From assembly GCA_028293825.1 (NCBI GenBank), contig JAQGNY010000005.1:124001-188000 (forward strand): DNA of 64,000 nt. The letters are read 5' to 3'. The notes below the pieces were generated by a model. That model was not told where the DNA came from. It searched no databases and worked only from the letters and a program-made list of their open reading frames with translations. Source of the DNA: Verrucomicrobiaceae bacterium. Lineage in GTDB: Bacteria > Pseudomonadota > Gammaproteobacteria > Pseudomonadales > CAMLJR01. Below are positions 19,151-29,419 of this stretch, piece by piece. The translations under genes were made by a program, and so were the position numbers. How positions within the stretch are numbered: the first letter of the stretch is position 1; each line of letters begins with the position of its first letter.

Positions 19151-21268
19151 ATGCAGTTATTAAAGCCGTTTATGTGCGGCGCGCTGGCCGCGTGTTTATT
19201 GCCGGGTTTGGTTTTCGCCGATGAAGCGAAATCGAAAACCGATGAAGTGATCGTCAACGGCGATCGTATCAATCTGCCTAAACTCACCGACGAAACTGCC
19301 ACCGGCAGTCGTTTAAATATCACCGTGCTGGACACGCCAGCCACCGTGCAAACAATTTCTGGTGACGTCATTCGTCTGCGTGGCGATACCGATATCGTCA
19401 CTTCGGTTACGCGCGCTGCGGGTATTACATCGTCGGCTTCGACCGGCAGCGGCGGCTTCGGTTTCGCCGCGCGCGGTTTTGGTTCGGCATCCGTCACGCT
19501 GTTGTACGACGGCATAAAAAGTTTGATCAATGTCGGCAGCGGCACTTATCCGTATGACACCTGGAACGTCGAGCGCATCGAAGTATTAAACGGACCGGCG
19601 TCGGTGCTTTATGGCAGCGGTGCGATTGGCGCGGCGGTGAATGTGATTCCGCGCAAACCCAGCGCCGTGCAGGAAAATACCATTCGTCTTGCCGCCGGTT
19701 CGCTGGATACCTACAGTGCCGCTCTCGATAGCACCGGTCCTCTGACCGATAAATTGTTGTATCGCATTGATGCCAGTCGCAATACCTCCGACGGTTACGT
19801 GCAGCGCGGCGAATCGCATAGCACGGCTTATTCCGGCGCATTGAAGTACGAGATCGCCGACAACTTAAGTGTGACATTGTCGGGCGATTACGCCGATCGC
19901 GAAAATATCGAATATATCGGCTCACCGCTAATTGATGGCAAGGCAAAAGAATCGCTGCGCCATATTAATTATTCGACCTACGACGGCGAAGTGCCGTTCA
20001 CCGACAGTCGCGGTCAATTATTAATTGAGTGGCAACCGAGTGATGTGATTCACGTGCGCAACGTTTCCTCCTACGTGCGCGGCGAACGCTTATGGAAATA
20101 CGCGAGTCGTTTTGTTTATCGTCCGGCCACCAACGATATTTTGCGCAGCGGTTACGGCACGTTTACGCAGCATCAGGATCAGATCGACAACCACAGCGAA
20201 GTGGCGTGGCAGCACACGCTGTTCGATTTGGAAAATACACTGTCATTTGGCGCGGATTTCGTGCGCCTGTCGAATGATCGCTACGTCGATAATTACGCTG
20301 GCTCCGATATTGTCGATTTGCGCAATTCCAATCCCGGTAAATTTCCCACCACGGTAAGCACGCGTAATTATCAGGATATGAATGTCGATCAACGCGCGTT
20401 ATTTGCAGAAGACCGTTTGCAATTGACGCAGGATTGGTCGGTGATCGGCGGCATTCGTTTCGATCACTCCGATGTGCATCGCAAAGATTTGGTGGCCGAT
20501 ACCATCGTCAGCAAGTTGTACACACCGAAGAGCTGGCGCGTCGGTAGCGTGTATCAATTAACACCGCAATTTAATGTGTATGCGCAATACGCGACGGCGG
20601 TCGATCCAGTCGGCAATTTGTGTTGCATCAGCGCAGCGCAAATGGCATTTGCGCTCAGCGAAGGCAAACAGGCCGAAGTTGGTTTGAAGCAGGTGACGTG
20701 GGACGGAAAACTGGAATGGTCTGCCGCCGCTTATAAAATCACAAAAAATAAATTGCTGACCCCCGATCCGAATAATCTCGGCCTGTCGTTGCAGGTCGGG
20801 CAGCAATCATCGCGCGGCTTGGAAGCAATGATTGCGTTAACGCCGCTCGAAAATTGGCGCGTCGAATTGAACGGCACCATTTTAAAAGCACAGTACGACG
20901 ATTTTGCCGAAGCAGTTTCCGGACAATTAGTGTCACGCGATGGCAATCGTCCGACTAACACACCGCAGAAATCGGCGAATTTGTGGGTGACGTGGGGCTT
21001 TGCACCGCAGTGGCAGGCGCAAGCGGGTGCACGTTATGTCGGCGATATTTATGCGAACACCGATAACACGCAAAAGTTACCGGGCTTCACCGTGGTCGAT
21101 GCGGGATTGCATTGGGATGCGGCGTTGAATATAGGTATCGATGTGCGCGCAAAAAATGTGTTCGATAAATTTTATGCGTACACCACATCGAGCAATGGTG
21201 CGAATGGCGGACAGTGGGTGCTCGGTGCGCCGCGCACCGCTGAAGTCGCATTGACTGCGAAGTTCTGA
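19151..21268 (+). CDS. TonB-dependent siderophore-type receptor
   Basis: ATG 19151 with signal peptide MQLLKPFMCGALAACLLPGLVFA; LDTPATVQTISGDVIRLRG...RGFGSASVTLLYDG...WNVERIEVLNGPASVLYGSGAIGAAVNVIPRKP; ends GAPRTAEVALTAKF. Confidence 0.92.
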   Translation: MQLLKPFMCGALAACLLPGLVFADEAKSKTDEVIVNGDRINLPKLTDETATGSRLNITVLDTPATVQTISGDVIRLRGDTDIVTSVTRAAGITSSASTGSGGFGFAARGFGSASVTLLYDGIKSLINVGSGTYPYDTWNVERIEVLNGPASVLYGSGAIGAAVNVIPRKPSAVQENTIRLAAGSLDTYSAALDSTGPLTDKLLYRIDASRNTSDGYVQRGESHSTAYSGALKYEIADNLSVTLSGDYADRENIEYIGSPLIDGKAKESLRHINYSTYDGEVPFTDSRGQLLIEWQPSDVIHVRNVSSYVRGERLWKYASRFVYRPATNDILRSGYGTFTQHQDQIDNHSEVAWQHTLFDLENTLSFGADFVRLSNDRYVDNYAGSDIVDLRNSNPGKFPTTVSTRNYQDMNVDQRALFAEDRLQLTQDWSVIGGIRFDHSDVHRKDLVADTIVSKLYTPKSWRVGSVYQLTPQFNVYAQYATAVDPVGNLCCISAAQMAFALSEGKQAEVGLKQVTWDGKLEWSAAAYKITKNKLLTPDPNNLGLSLQVGQQSSRGLEAMIALTPLENWRVELNGTILKAQYDDFAEAVSGQLVSRDGNRPTNTPQKSANLWVTWGFAPQWQAQAGARYVGDIYANTDNTQKLPGFTVVDAGLHWDAALNIGIDVRAKNVFDKFYAYTTSSNGANGGQWVLGAPRTAEVALTAKF

Positions 21269-21270
21269 CG

Positions 21271-22620
21271 ATGCGCGACAATTCGGCGGCAAACAATTAT
21301 TCAGCGGTGAAAAGCTATTCGACAGTGAATGCAAGGCGATCGAAGAAACTTAATGTGCGCGGTGTCGTTGTTTTTTTACATCGCTACATGGGTTTGGCGC
21401 TGGCGCTGTTTTTAATTATTGCCGGCGTCACCGGAACTGCGATTGCGTTCTACAAGGAGTTGGATCAAGCGCTGAATCCCGAGTTGTATCGAATCATTGA
21501 GCGCAAGCAACCGGTACTGAATGCAGACGCACTCGTGCAGAAAATTGCGCAGGCGTACCCGCAGGCGTTCGTCAATGTAATGATGCTGGATCGCAGCGTC
21601 GGTGAAAGTGTGCGGGTGCGGCTATCGCCGCTGCGCGACCCAATCAGCGGGAAATATTTTGTTTTAAATTATAACGAAATTTTTCTCGATCCTTTCGATG
21701 GGCGCATTTTGGGTGGACGCGCTCACGGCGAGTTTCATTTCGATCGCGCGCATTTGATGCCGTTTATTTATTCGGTACATTACTCGTTGTATATGCCGGA
21801 TAAATGGGGCGACTGGTTGATGGGGATTGTCGCGCTGATATGGATGTTCGATTGCTTCGTCGGTTTTTATGTGACGTTGCCGGCGCGTGCAATACGCTCC
21901 GGCAGTTCACGCAAAAATTGGTGGCAACGTTGGAAGCCGGCCTGGCAAATAAAGCGCGGTGCCAGCGGCACGCGATTAAATTTCGATATTCACCGCGCCA
22001 CCGGTCTATGGTTATGGCTGGTGTTATTTATGCTCGCATTCACCGGCGTCTATTTTAATTTAACGCGCGAAATATTCAGACCCGTGCTTGGTTGGGTGGC
22101 GCCGCTGACGCCCGAAACAACAACCATTTTGCAGCAACAACCGCAGGCATTTGCGCCGTTAAAAATTTCGTTCGAACAAGCCATCGCGGCGGCACATAAA
22201 GTGCGCTCGCCGCTATCGCAGCGGATGGTACTTTCCTATATCGGTTTGACGCCCGATGCGCCCGGTATTTATCGCGTGCGTTTCGCCGATGCCAACCGCG
22301 GCGATGCCAACTGGAAATTTCACTATGAAAATTTATTTATCGATGGCGCTACCGGTGCGTTAGTACGGCGCGTCGGGTACGACAGCGGCACAGCGGCGGA
22401 TAAATTTATTCTTTGGCAATATCCATTGCATTCAGGACAAGTGTTTGGCTTTTGGGGTCGCGTATTTATCGGTGCGACCGGCATCGCGGTAGCAGTGCTA
22501 TCTATAACCGGCATTATTATTTGGTGGCGCAAGCGGCGCGCTTTGCGCGTGCGCACCGTTGTGCTGGCAAAGGTTCTACTAAAGATGTCGGCAGATTTGA
22601 AGGCTCAGCAATTCAGTTAG
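21271..22620 (+). CDS. PepSY-associated TM-domain protein (PiuB-like)
   Basis: 449 aa; FLHRYMGLALALFLIIAGVTGTAIAFYKELDQALNPEL...DIHRATGLWLWLVLFMLAFTGVYFNL...LSITGIIIWWRKRRAL; starts 2 nt after the receptor stop. Confidence 0.88.
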   Translation: MRDNSAANNYSAVKSYSTVNARRSKKLNVRGVVVFLHRYMGLALALFLIIAGVTGTAIAFYKELDQALNPELYRIIERKQPVLNADALVQKIAQAYPQAFVNVMMLDRSVGESVRVRLSPLRDPISGKYFVLNYNEIFLDPFDGRILGGRAHGEFHFDRAHLMPFIYSVHYSLYMPDKWGDWLMGIVALIWMFDCFVGFYVTLPARAIRSGSSRKNWWQRWKPAWQIKRGASGTRLNFDIHRATGLWLWLVLFMLAFTGVYFNLTREIFRPVLGWVAPLTPETTTILQQQPQAFAPLKISFEQAIAAAHKVRSPLSQRMVLSYIGLTPDAPGIYRVRFADANRGDANWKFHYENLFIDGATGALVRRVGYDSGTAADKFILWQYPLHSGQVFGFWGRVFIGATGIAVAVLSITGIIIWWRKRRALRVRTVVLAKVLLKMSADLKAQQFS

Positions 22621-22721
22621 CGAATTTAATTATTTTATCGAGGTTGCTCAATGGTGCGGATCTCTGTGCGGTCGGCGCAAATCCGAACGCACAGCACTAC
22701 GTAGATTTGAAAAACTATTTT

Positions 22722-23648
22722 CTACAATGTTTTCAGCGGCGGCAAATTCGCGGGCGACCACTTTTCATCGCGGCCGGTGGACCACACCGTAATGTTGATG
22801 TCGCTCGTCATGGCTGTGTCTTCTTTTGTTAAATCATATTTTTTGACAAAGCGAATGATGAAATGGCCGTTGTCGCGATATTCGGTAGTCGCGCCATACA
22901 TCTGGCCCAGTAGTGCCATCGCCCATTCGGCAGTCGGTTGGCTCAACGCTTCTTTTATTTTTGGCAACATCACTTCGCCACCGGCATCTTTCGCTGCGGT
23001 CGGTACAGCATCGACAGTTAGTTCTACACCACAGCCATCGCTGCCATCATCGAAAAATTTAGTTTGATCGCTGCACAGCAGCGGGCGCGACATGGTGGGC
23101 TCGGTATCTACTGACTTTCCGCCAGCCGTAATTTTCGCCGATTGCGTGCCGGCTACAGAGGCGTGAATATTTATTTGCACACTTAAGCCATCGCCGATAC
23201 TCGATGGCTGCGGCATTGAAATGGTGAAGATGCCTTTGTCGGGTTTAGCTAAATTAGCGAAGCTCACCGATTTATCGTAGTTTTCCTGCAATTTGGTGTC
23301 GCCGCTATCTAGATTGGCAGTGCCCTGTCCGTGAACAAATCCCTGCACTTTTTCAGGCGCGTTTTCCTCCTGCATGTAGGTTGCAGATTTGCCCTTGCCA
23401 TCGCGCCGCGCGGGTTCTTGAATTTCCAGCGAGAAAATCGATTTCGATTGCGATAAAGCGCCGGAGTTAGAGGTGCTGACATAGTCTATGCGCGCGTGCA
23501 GCGTAATCGGTTCGGTGCCGTCATTTTGTTCTGCGGGCGCGGTGCTGGCATCGGTTTGCGTTTCCGGTGTGGGATTCGAGGGACGTCCGCAGCCATTCAA
23601 CAAAAATGTACTCATCATTACGGCGCTTAAAAAAATTAATTTCTTCAT
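22722..23648 (-). CDS. Hypothetical lipoprotein
   Basis: Internal ATG giving MKKLIFLSAVMMSTFLLNGCGRPSNPTPETQTDAST, a lipobox-type signal (LLNGC). Confidence 0.7.
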   Translation of the reverse strand: MKKLIFLSAVMMSTFLLNGCGRPSNPTPETQTDASTAPAEQNDGTEPITLHARIDYVSTSNSGALSQSKSIFSLEIQEPARRDGKGKSATYMQEENAPEKVQGFVHGQGTANLDSGDTKLQENYDKSVSFANLAKPDKGIFTISMPQPSSIGDGLSVQINIHASVAGTQSAKITAGGKSVDTEPTMSRPLLCSDQTKFFDDGSDGCGVELTVDAVPTAAKDAGGEVMLPKIKEALSQPTAEWAMALLGQMYGATTEYRDNGHFIIRFVKKYDLTKEDTAMTSDINITVWSTGRDEKWSPANLPPLKTL

Positions 23649-23883
23649 AATCATTCCAGCTGATTTAAATCGGTAGTCGAGGTTGCGCGCGGCGCCGACG
23701 GAGTATATCAACTGAAATATTACGGCTGCACGCACTCAGATTTTCACGCGTGCTGTAGTTCTAAGCTTTCTTCGGTACCGATGGTCCGGTCATTGCTGTA
23801 CCTTTAGCGAACTGTGCGTTGGTCATAAATGACGAATAATTTATAGCGCAGCTGTTCTAATGTGATTGGCTCGGGAGCGCGAT

Positions 23884-24054
23884 ATGAGTACCTCGTTATG
23901 GATCGTCGTCGGCGTGGCCGCATTTTTCTTGGTGGGCTTTATTTTGGCGATGCGCTCGATTCTCAGCGAAAACCGCGAAATCGATAAACATATCGATTAC
24001 AGCAAGGTTAAGCCCTGGGTCGATGATGATGAAGAAGAGGACGACGATAAATAA
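23884..24054 (+). CDS. Small single-TM protein with acidic C-terminus (56 aa)
   Basis: MSTSLWIVVGVAAFFLVGFILAMRSILSENREIDKHIDYSKVKPWVDDDEEEDDDK: one TM helix, acidic tail. Confidence 0.6.
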   Translation: MSTSLWIVVGVAAFFLVGFILAMRSILSENREIDKHIDYSKVKPWVDDDEEEDDDK

Positions 24055-24267
24055 TAGCAGGAAGTTATTTACCCGGCCCAGTTGCGGTTGTTGATAAATT
24101 TGCAAACCCTTTGCAATTACTACCATCAATGATCGAATAATTTCCCCACATTCATCGACTTTGCCACCGCGCTTTCATTTGCAGGGCATAACTATTGCTC
24201 GAGGTGGTAACGTCTTTAATTATTTATTGTCTATCCCTTTCCTTTTGCAACTTGCGGCAATCCAGTT

Positions 24268-26070
24268 ATGGCTTCACGTATTGAGGATTATGCAATTATC
24301 GGCGATTGCCAAACCTCGGCTTTGGTGGCGCGTAATGGTTCTATCGATTGGCTGTGTTGGCCGCGTTTTGATTCCTCGGCGTGTTTTGCTTCATTGCTCG
24401 GCGAGAAGCAAAATGGCTATTGGAAAATCGCACCGCTCGACGAGCCGACACATATCACGCGGCAATATCGCGAAAGCACATTAATTCTTGAAACCCAATT
24501 CGAAACCGAAACCGGCGCGGTATTGGTAATCGACTTTATGCCAATGGGCGCCGCATCCACGAGCATTACGCGCTTGGTCATCGGCAAGCGCGGGCGCGCC
24601 ACGATGAATTGCGAATTAGTCGTGCGCTTCGATTACGGCAACGCAGTGCCGTGGGTGACGCGATTATCCGATGGCGATGGCATCAGCGCGATAGTCGGGC
24701 CAGATATGGTGGTGTTCCGCAGCCCGGTGCCATTATCAGGAAAAGACCTGACCACGCAATGTCAGTTCGATGTTGAAGAGGGGCAGTGTTTTGCGTTTGC
24801 ACTGAGTTACCAGCAATCGCATTTGCCGGTTGCAGGTCCATTCGATATTAAATCCGCGTTGGAAAATACCGAAGCATTTTGGCGCGATTGGTCGTCGCGG
24901 TTTAGCGATGGCGATGAATTGCACGGTGTGATTGAACGCTCGCTGATTACATTGAAAGCGCTGACGTATGCGCCCACCGGCGGAGTGGTCGCGGCGGTGA
25001 CGACCTCATTGCCGGAACAGTTGGGCGGCACGCGCAATTGGGATTATCGGTATTGCTGGCTGCGCGATGCGACGTTGACATTGATGACATTAATGAATGC
25101 GGGTTATTACGAGGAAGCGGAGGCGTGGCGACGCTGGTTGGTGCGCGCCGTTGCCGGCAGTCCGGAGCAAGTGCAAATCATGTACGGCATCGGCGGTGAA
25201 CGACGGCTCGAAGAGTGCGAAATTTCCTGGCTGGCCGGTTATGAAAATGCCAAGCCGGTGCGCATCGGCAACGCCGCATCGAATCAAATGCAAATCGATG
25301 TCTACGGCGAATTGATGGATGCGTTGCACCAAGCGCGTAAGGGCGCTCTCGAAATCGATGAAGCGGCGTGGAGTATTCAATGCGCGCTGTTAAAACATTT
25401 GGAGACAATTTGGAATACGCCCGATGAAGGTATCTGGGAAGTGCGCGGCGGTCGCCAGCATTTTTCGCATTCGAAAATAATGGCCTGGGTTGCGTTCGAT
25501 CGCGCGGTGAAATCGGTCGAGGAATATGGGCTCGAAGGGCCGCTGCAACATTGGCGAGAATTGCGTGATGAAATCCATCGCGATGTCTGCAAGCGCGGAT
25601 TTAATAGTGCGATGAATTCATTTGTGCAGGTGTACGACGGCGACACGCTCGATGCGAGTTTATTGCAAATTGCATTAGTGGGTTTTTTGCCGGCGGATGA
25701 TTCGCGCGTGATTGGCACCGTTGCGGCTATCGAGCGCGATTTGATGGTGGACGGTTTGGTGCGCCGCTATCACACGCATGAAGTGGAAGACGGTTTGCCG
25801 CCCGGCGAAGGAGTTTTCTTAGCCTGTAGTTTTTGGCTGGCGGATAATTACATCTTGCAGGAGCGCTATGGCGAAGCGCGCACTCTGTTCGATCGACTGG
25901 TGAAATTAAGCAACGATGTCGGTTTGCTATCGGAAGAATATGAACCGGTCAGCGGTCGTTTGGTCGGCAATTTTCCGCAGGCGTTTTCGCATCTCGCGTT
26001 AATTCATACGGCAATGAATTTGGCGACGAAAGGAAGAATAGCTAAAAATCGCTGTGAGAAAGCGGCGTAA
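24268..26070 (+). CDS. Glycoside hydrolase family 15 protein (glucoamylase/trehalase-like)
   Basis: 600 aa; RIEDYAIIGDCQTSALVARNGSIDWLCWPRFDSSACFASLLG...GGTRNWDYRYCWLRDATLTL...FSHSKIMAWVAFDRAV. Confidence 0.93.
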   Translation: MASRIEDYAIIGDCQTSALVARNGSIDWLCWPRFDSSACFASLLGEKQNGYWKIAPLDEPTHITRQYRESTLILETQFETETGAVLVIDFMPMGAASTSITRLVIGKRGRATMNCELVVRFDYGNAVPWVTRLSDGDGISAIVGPDMVVFRSPVPLSGKDLTTQCQFDVEEGQCFAFALSYQQSHLPVAGPFDIKSALENTEAFWRDWSSRFSDGDELHGVIERSLITLKALTYAPTGGVVAAVTTSLPEQLGGTRNWDYRYCWLRDATLTLMTLMNAGYYEEAEAWRRWLVRAVAGSPEQVQIMYGIGGERRLEECEISWLAGYENAKPVRIGNAASNQMQIDVYGELMDALHQARKGALEIDEAAWSIQCALLKHLETIWNTPDEGIWEVRGGRQHFSHSKIMAWVAFDRAVKSVEEYGLEGPLQHWRELRDEIHRDVCKRGFNSAMNSFVQVYDGDTLDASLLQIALVGFLPADDSRVIGTVAAIERDLMVDGLVRRYHTHEVEDGLPPGEGVFLACSFWLADNYILQERYGEARTLFDRLVKLSNDVGLLSEEYEPVSGRLVGNFPQAFSHLALIHTAMNLATKGRIAKNRCEKAA

Positions 26071-26097
26071 CTTTTTTATTCATCACAACCACTGTAA

Positions 26098-26134
26098 CGA
26101 AACGCTTTTTTCTCGACCGAGGAAAAGCGTTTCG
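26098..26134. terminator. Bidirectional terminator between convergent GH15 and MFS genes
   Basis: CGAAACGCTTTT ... AAAAGCGTTTCG perfect 12-bp stem. Confidence 0.85.
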
Positions 26135-26145
26135 TCTTCTCTAAA

Positions 26146-27423
26146 TTATTTAACCAGCGCGTACCGGCCATTTTTATTGCCGAGATCGGGCAATAAAATT
26201 GTTAATACACCGAGCAGCGGCAGATAAGCACAAAGGTGATAAACGTAAACGATGCCGTGCAAATCCGCGACCTTGCCGAGCACCGCTGCGCCAATGCCAC
26301 CCATGCCGAACGCAAATCCAAAAAATAATCCCGACACCATGCCGACTTTTCCCGGCATCAATTCCTGCGCGAAAACTAGAATCGCGGAAAATGCCGAGGC
26401 AATAATAAAGCCGATAATAAAAGTCAGGATGATCGTCCAGTGCAGATCGACATGCGGCAATAACAATGTAAACGGGGCGACGCCGAGAATCGATGCCCAT
26501 ATCACCCGTTTGCGGCCGATGCGATCGCCAATCGGCCCGCCCAACACCGTGCCGGCGGCGACAGCGAATAAAAACACAAACAACGGTCCTTGCGCGGCCT
26601 GCGCAGTCAGCTGAAATTTCTGCATCAGATAAAATGTGTAATAGCTGGTAAGACTGGTTAAATAAAAATATTTAGAAAACACCAGCGCCATTAATACCGC
26701 CAACGCGCCCGCTACTTTGCGCGGCGACAGCAATGGTTTAACCGCGCGCTGTGCATCGCGTTGCTTGATATGTTGCGTCTGCGCGTGACGATACCAGCCG
26801 GCGATTTGCACCAGAATAAACATGGCGAGTAATGCCGCTAAAGAAAACCACGCGATGGTGCGCTGCCCGTGCGGAATAATAATCCACGCGGCCAACACCG
26901 GGCCGAATGCACTACCGGCATTGCCGCCCACTTGAAATACCGATTGCGCGAGGCCGTGTTGTCCGCCTGATGCAAGACGCGCGACACGCGATGCCTCCGG
27001 ATGAAATACCGACGAACCGGTGCCGACCAACGCCGATGCAACCAATAGCATGGTGTAGTTTGGCGCAACCGCCAACGTCAGCAAGCCGATAAAAGTAAAT
27101 CCCATCCCGACCGCGAGCGAATACGATTTTGGATAGCGATCGGTATGCAGGCCCACCAACGGCTGTAACAGCGACGCGGTAATTTGATACGTCAGCGTAA
27201 TTAATCCGATTTGCGCAAAGCTGAGCGCGAATGTTCCTTTCAATAGCGGATAGATCGCGAGCAACAGCGACTGCATTAAGTCGTTTAAAAAATGGGAGAA
27301 ACTGATAGCGCCTAAAATTTTGAAACGCATGGTCTCAATTTCAGGTGCGGTAGTGGCGGCTACGTTAATTAACGCTTGCTCCGGCGCGGCTGAGTCGCGC
27401 GCGGGACTGGCACTGCTTGGCAT
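26146..27423 (-). CDS. MFS transporter, fosmidomycin-resistance (Fsr)-like
   Basis: 425 aa, 12-TM pattern; FSHFLNDLMQSLLLAIYPLLKGTFALSFAQIGLITLTYQITASLLQPLVGLHTDR. Confidence 0.88.
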   Translation of the reverse strand: MPSSASPARDSAAPEQALINVAATTAPEIETMRFKILGAISFSHFLNDLMQSLLLAIYPLLKGTFALSFAQIGLITLTYQITASLLQPLVGLHTDRYPKSYSLAVGMGFTFIGLLTLAVAPNYTMLLVASALVGTGSSVFHPEASRVARLASGGQHGLAQSVFQVGGNAGSAFGPVLAAWIIIPHGQRTIAWFSLAALLAMFILVQIAGWYRHAQTQHIKQRDAQRAVKPLLSPRKVAGALAVLMALVFSKYFYLTSLTSYYTFYLMQKFQLTAQAAQGPLFVFLFAVAAGTVLGGPIGDRIGRKRVIWASILGVAPFTLLLPHVDLHWTIILTFIIGFIIASAFSAILVFAQELMPGKVGMVSGLFFGFAFGMGGIGAAVLGKVADLHGIVYVYHLCAYLPLLGVLTILLPDLGNKNGRYALVK

Positions 27424-27539
27424 GATGACCTCCTAAATTAAATGGCCGTTGCGGCAAAAGCATACTCCGCAGTGTAAGGCTACCGCGACAAGGAATGCCT
27501 GTCCTGCGAGAATATGGCAGCAACCTTCGAGAAACGGAC

Positions 27540-28313
27540 ATGCCCTTCCACGATAAGCGCTATCAGCAATTCGATCGAACCTCGTTGCCGGTGACGGCGC
27601 TGGCGGAGGATTACGACGATGGCTATCGCACGCCGACGCATCACCATCCGAATGCGCAGTTAATGCACGCGGTGCGCGGCGTAATGGTGGTCAATACTGA
27701 GCGCGGTCAATGGATCGTGCCGCCTGCGCGCGGACTGTGGATACCGGCCGGCATCGAACACGCGATTCGCATGGTGGGCGAGGTCCATATGCGCACCGCA
27801 TTTATTCGCCACGACGCCGCGCCGGATATTCCGCAGCAATGCGTGGTGTTGAAGATTTCCGCCCTGTTGCGCGAATTAATTTTGGCAGCGATCGAAATTC
27901 CGCTTCCTTACAGCAACGATTCGCGCGATGGGCGTGTCATGCAATTAATTCTTGATGAGATAAAACATCTGCCGTCGCTGCCTTTGCATTTACCGCTGCC
28001 GAGTGATGCGCGGTTGCTGCAAATTTGTAGCGCGCTCACCGATACACCAGACGATGCAACCACGCTTGATGTATGGGCACAGCGTTTGCAAATAAATCCC
28101 AAAACCGTTCAGCGTTTATTTATGCGTGAGACCGGTATGACCTTCGGCCAGTGGCGCATGCAAGCGCGCTTGCTGGTGGCGCTGGAGCGCTTAGGTAGCG
28201 GCGCAAAGGTGATAGATGTTGCATTCGATATGGGTTACGAAAGCCCGAATGCATTCGCAACAATGTTTAAAAAACAATTTGGTGTGACGCCAAGCCAGTT
28301 TTTCAAATCATGA
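27540..28313 (+). CDS. AraC family transcriptional regulator
   Basis: Cupin-like N-terminus (HHHPNAQLMHAVRG) and AraC HTH (WAQRLQINPKTVQRLFMRETGMTFGQWRMQARLLVALERLGSG...VAFDMGYESPNAFATMFKKQFGVTPSQFF). Confidence 0.92.
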   Translation: MPFHDKRYQQFDRTSLPVTALAEDYDDGYRTPTHHHPNAQLMHAVRGVMVVNTERGQWIVPPARGLWIPAGIEHAIRMVGEVHMRTAFIRHDAAPDIPQQCVVLKISALLRELILAAIEIPLPYSNDSRDGRVMQLILDEIKHLPSLPLHLPLPSDARLLQICSALTDTPDDATTLDVWAQRLQINPKTVQRLFMRETGMTFGQWRMQARLLVALERLGSGAKVIDVAFDMGYESPNAFATMFKKQFGVTPSQFFKS

Positions 28314-28373
28314 ACTTTTTACATAATTGGTAAGGATTCATGAAAAATTTGCCATCAAAGCGTCACGACCTAG

Positions 28374-28477
28374 GTTGTACGGTAGTTGAAACCGAGCTGC
28401 ATGTAGTTAAAAACAAGCTGCATGGTAGTTAAAACAAGTCGCACGGTAGTTAAAAACAAGGTGTACGTATTTAAAGC
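28374..28477. repeat. Degenerate 21-22 bp tandem repeat (~4.5 units)
   Basis: Units: GTTGTACGGTAGTTGAAACCGA / GCTGCATGTAGTTAAAAACAA / GCTGCATGGTAGTTAAAACAA / GTCGCACGGTAGTTAAAAACAA / partial GGTGTACGTATTTAAAG. Confidence 0.9.
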
Positions 28478-28543
28478 TCTGGGTAATTTTTGTGGTTTTA
28501 ATAATTTAGTTTATCGAGCAGTTAATAATCCAAGGAGAAAAAA

Positions 28544-28807
28544 ATGAAAGCACTCATCATGACGTTGGCGTTGGTAGGTTTTGTGGGTTCCGTTCATGCC
28601 GATGAAACGGTTAAAGAGAAAGCGCAAGCCACTACTAATGACGCAACGCGCAGTGTTAAAAAGGGTGTTCATCGCGTTGAAGAAGCGGTGTGCACCGAGG
28701 GCGACGCTAAATGCTTAGCTAAAAAAGCCGAGCACCGTGCCCAAGAAGCAGGGGATTACACCAAAGACAAAGCCTCTGAAATTAAAAATGACGTCGATAA
28801 AAAATAA
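28544..28807 (+). CDS. Small secreted protein (87 aa)
   Basis: RBS AAGGAG upstream; signal peptide MKALIMTLALVGFVGSVHA; charged amphipathic repeat-like mature region. Confidence 0.75.
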   Translation: MKALIMTLALVGFVGSVHADETVKEKAQATTNDATRSVKKGVHRVEEAVCTEGDAKCLAKKAEHRAQEAGDYTKDKASEIKNDVDKK

Positions 28808-28810
28808 GAT

Positions 28811-28843
28811 AATCAAGGCGCCATGTTAATTGGCGCCTTGATT
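28811..28843 (+). terminator. Terminator-like hairpin after small secreted protein
   Basis: AATCAAGGCGCCA TGTTAAT TGGCGCCTTGATT, 13-bp perfect stem. Confidence 0.8.
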
Positions 28844-28979
28844 ATGCTGTATCTAATATACAGGCCAAACATCCACTCGTTTACCCCGATACATTGCCAG
28901 CCACATCCTTTTAATTTCTATGATTCATTTAGGTAGCACACTGAGAAATTCCCTTCGTTGTTCCGATTAAGGAGTCATT

Positions 28980-29405
28980 ATGAAAAAGAAAGCTTGGGCA
29001 GTTTGGAGCGGCAGTCTGAAAGACGGTCTTGGTTCGATTTCTACCGAAACCGGCGTGCTTAAAGAAGCGCCTTACGGATTTAAATCGCGGTTCGAAGGCG
29101 GCAAAGGCACAAATCCTGAAGAGTTAATCGGCGCTGCGCACGCGGGGTGTTTTTCGATGGCGCTATCGATGATCCTTGGCAATGAAGGTTTCACCGCCGA
29201 TAAAATTGAAACGCATGCTGAAGTGACGTTGGAAAAAGTCGGCGAGGGTTTTGAAATTACCGCGAGCCATTTAATTTTGACCGCGAAAATTCCCGGTATC
29301 GATCAGGCCAAGTTCGACGAAATTGCGAATAAAGCCAAAGCGGGTTGTCCGGTGTCGAAATTGCTCAACGCTAAAATATCACTGGATGCCACGCTGACGT
29401 CTTAA
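28980..29405 (+). CDS. osmC: OsmC family peroxiredoxin-like protein
   Basis: 141 aa; AVWSGSLKDGLGSISTETGVLKEAPYGFKSRFEGGKGTNPEELIGAAHAGCFSMALSMIL...KAGCPVSKLLNAKISLDATL. Confidence 0.93.
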   Translation: MKKKAWAVWSGSLKDGLGSISTETGVLKEAPYGFKSRFEGGKGTNPEELIGAAHAGCFSMALSMILGNEGFTADKIETHAEVTLEKVGEGFEITASHLILTAKIPGIDQAKFDEIANKAKAGCPVSKLLNAKISLDATLTS

Positions 29406-29419
29406 TTGAGGTCCGAGTG

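Noticed and set aside
28374-28477. Possible CRISPR array
   Set aside because: Units are contiguous and degenerate with no spacers, and no cas genes are nearby.
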